A stretch of 64,000 bases of DNA from Acanthacorydalis orientalis (Eukaryota > Arthropoda > Insecta > Megaloptera > Corydalidae). The position numbers were made by a program, and so were the translations under genes. Location: NCBI GenBank assembly GCA_034766995.1, contig CM068316.1:27785106-27849105 (forward strand), in the 5' to 3' direction. Position 1 is the first letter of the stretch, and each line of letters begins with the position of its first letter. The notes beneath the pieces are model-generated. The model made no database searches, was not told where the DNA came from, and saw only the letters and a list, made by a program, of their open reading frames with translations. Below, piece after piece: positions 63,815-64,000 of the stretch.

Positions 63815-64000
63815 CTTATCATTCGAAAATCTATCAACCATTGTCATTTAAAAATGGAATTGATTTGTTTTGTTTACATTTTTATTGAATATGTAATAAT
63901 TAAAAATAGACCCGTAATATTAAAATGTTTGGTATTTATGTTGATGAGTTTCGGAAAAAATAAAATGTTTCAGTACCAGTAATTTTTGATAAACATAATA
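63814..64000. other. AT-rich end of window
   Basis: Nothing recognised. Confidence 0.5.

Overview
The window looks like intergenic or intronic DNA from an AT-rich animal nuclear genome, most likely an arthropod. By eye it is roughly three quarters A+T. The basis is the transposon load: many DD34D mariner relatives, transposases of the DUF4817 branch of IS630/Tc1/mariner, and Tigger-like, piggyBac-like and PIF/Harbinger-like debris. There are also a solo LTR and a jockey-like LINE fragment. Operons, bacterial ribosome binding sites, rRNA and recognisable tRNA are absent. The species cannot be named from the sequence.

No convincing complete host gene was found. Protein-coding information is almost all dead transposase. 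The best copy is a mariner at 3550-4843: all three catalytic aspartates and near-full length remain, but one base added in a T-run breaks the frame. The other copies carry stops, frameshifts, deletions or a changed third aspartate (to Asn, His or Gly).

Layout. 0.98-2.25 kb: DUF4817-type element (minus strand). 3.5-6.5 kb: two irritans-like mariners. 8.3-8.95 kb: LINE fragment. 10.2-11.5 kb: dead mariner (minus strand). 13.1-14.6 kb: a non-autonomous repeat joined to a stray mariner end. 16.3-17.7 kb: two LINE-like tails and a direct repeat. 18.5-20.4 kb: a nested cluster (mariner remnant, solo LTR with 4-bp target duplication, Harbinger-like piece). 20.9-22.5 kb: second, complete copy of the non-autonomous repeat. 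24.7-25.7 kb: Tigger-like remnant. 27.5-28.4 kb: 5'-truncated mariner. 28.4-37.1 kb: mostly simple repeats, with a large hairpin, a GC-rich island and a possible small cysteine-rich exon. 37.1-43.5 kb: three more dead transposases and a piggyBac-like remnant. 45.7-46.4, 50.7-51.6, 54.2-55.1, 56.9-58.2, 60.4-61.1 and 62.5-63.75 kb: further DNA-transposon remnants.

More than 40 (TA)n-type microsatellites punctuate the window, about one per 1.4 kb, and many abut transposon ends. In one repeat family the microsatellite is itself part of the terminal inverted repeat. A juxtaposed acceptor/donor on the minus strand near 49,961 resembles a recursive-splice site and would fit a very long intron. Coordinates of degenerate elements are read by eye and may be off by a few bases.
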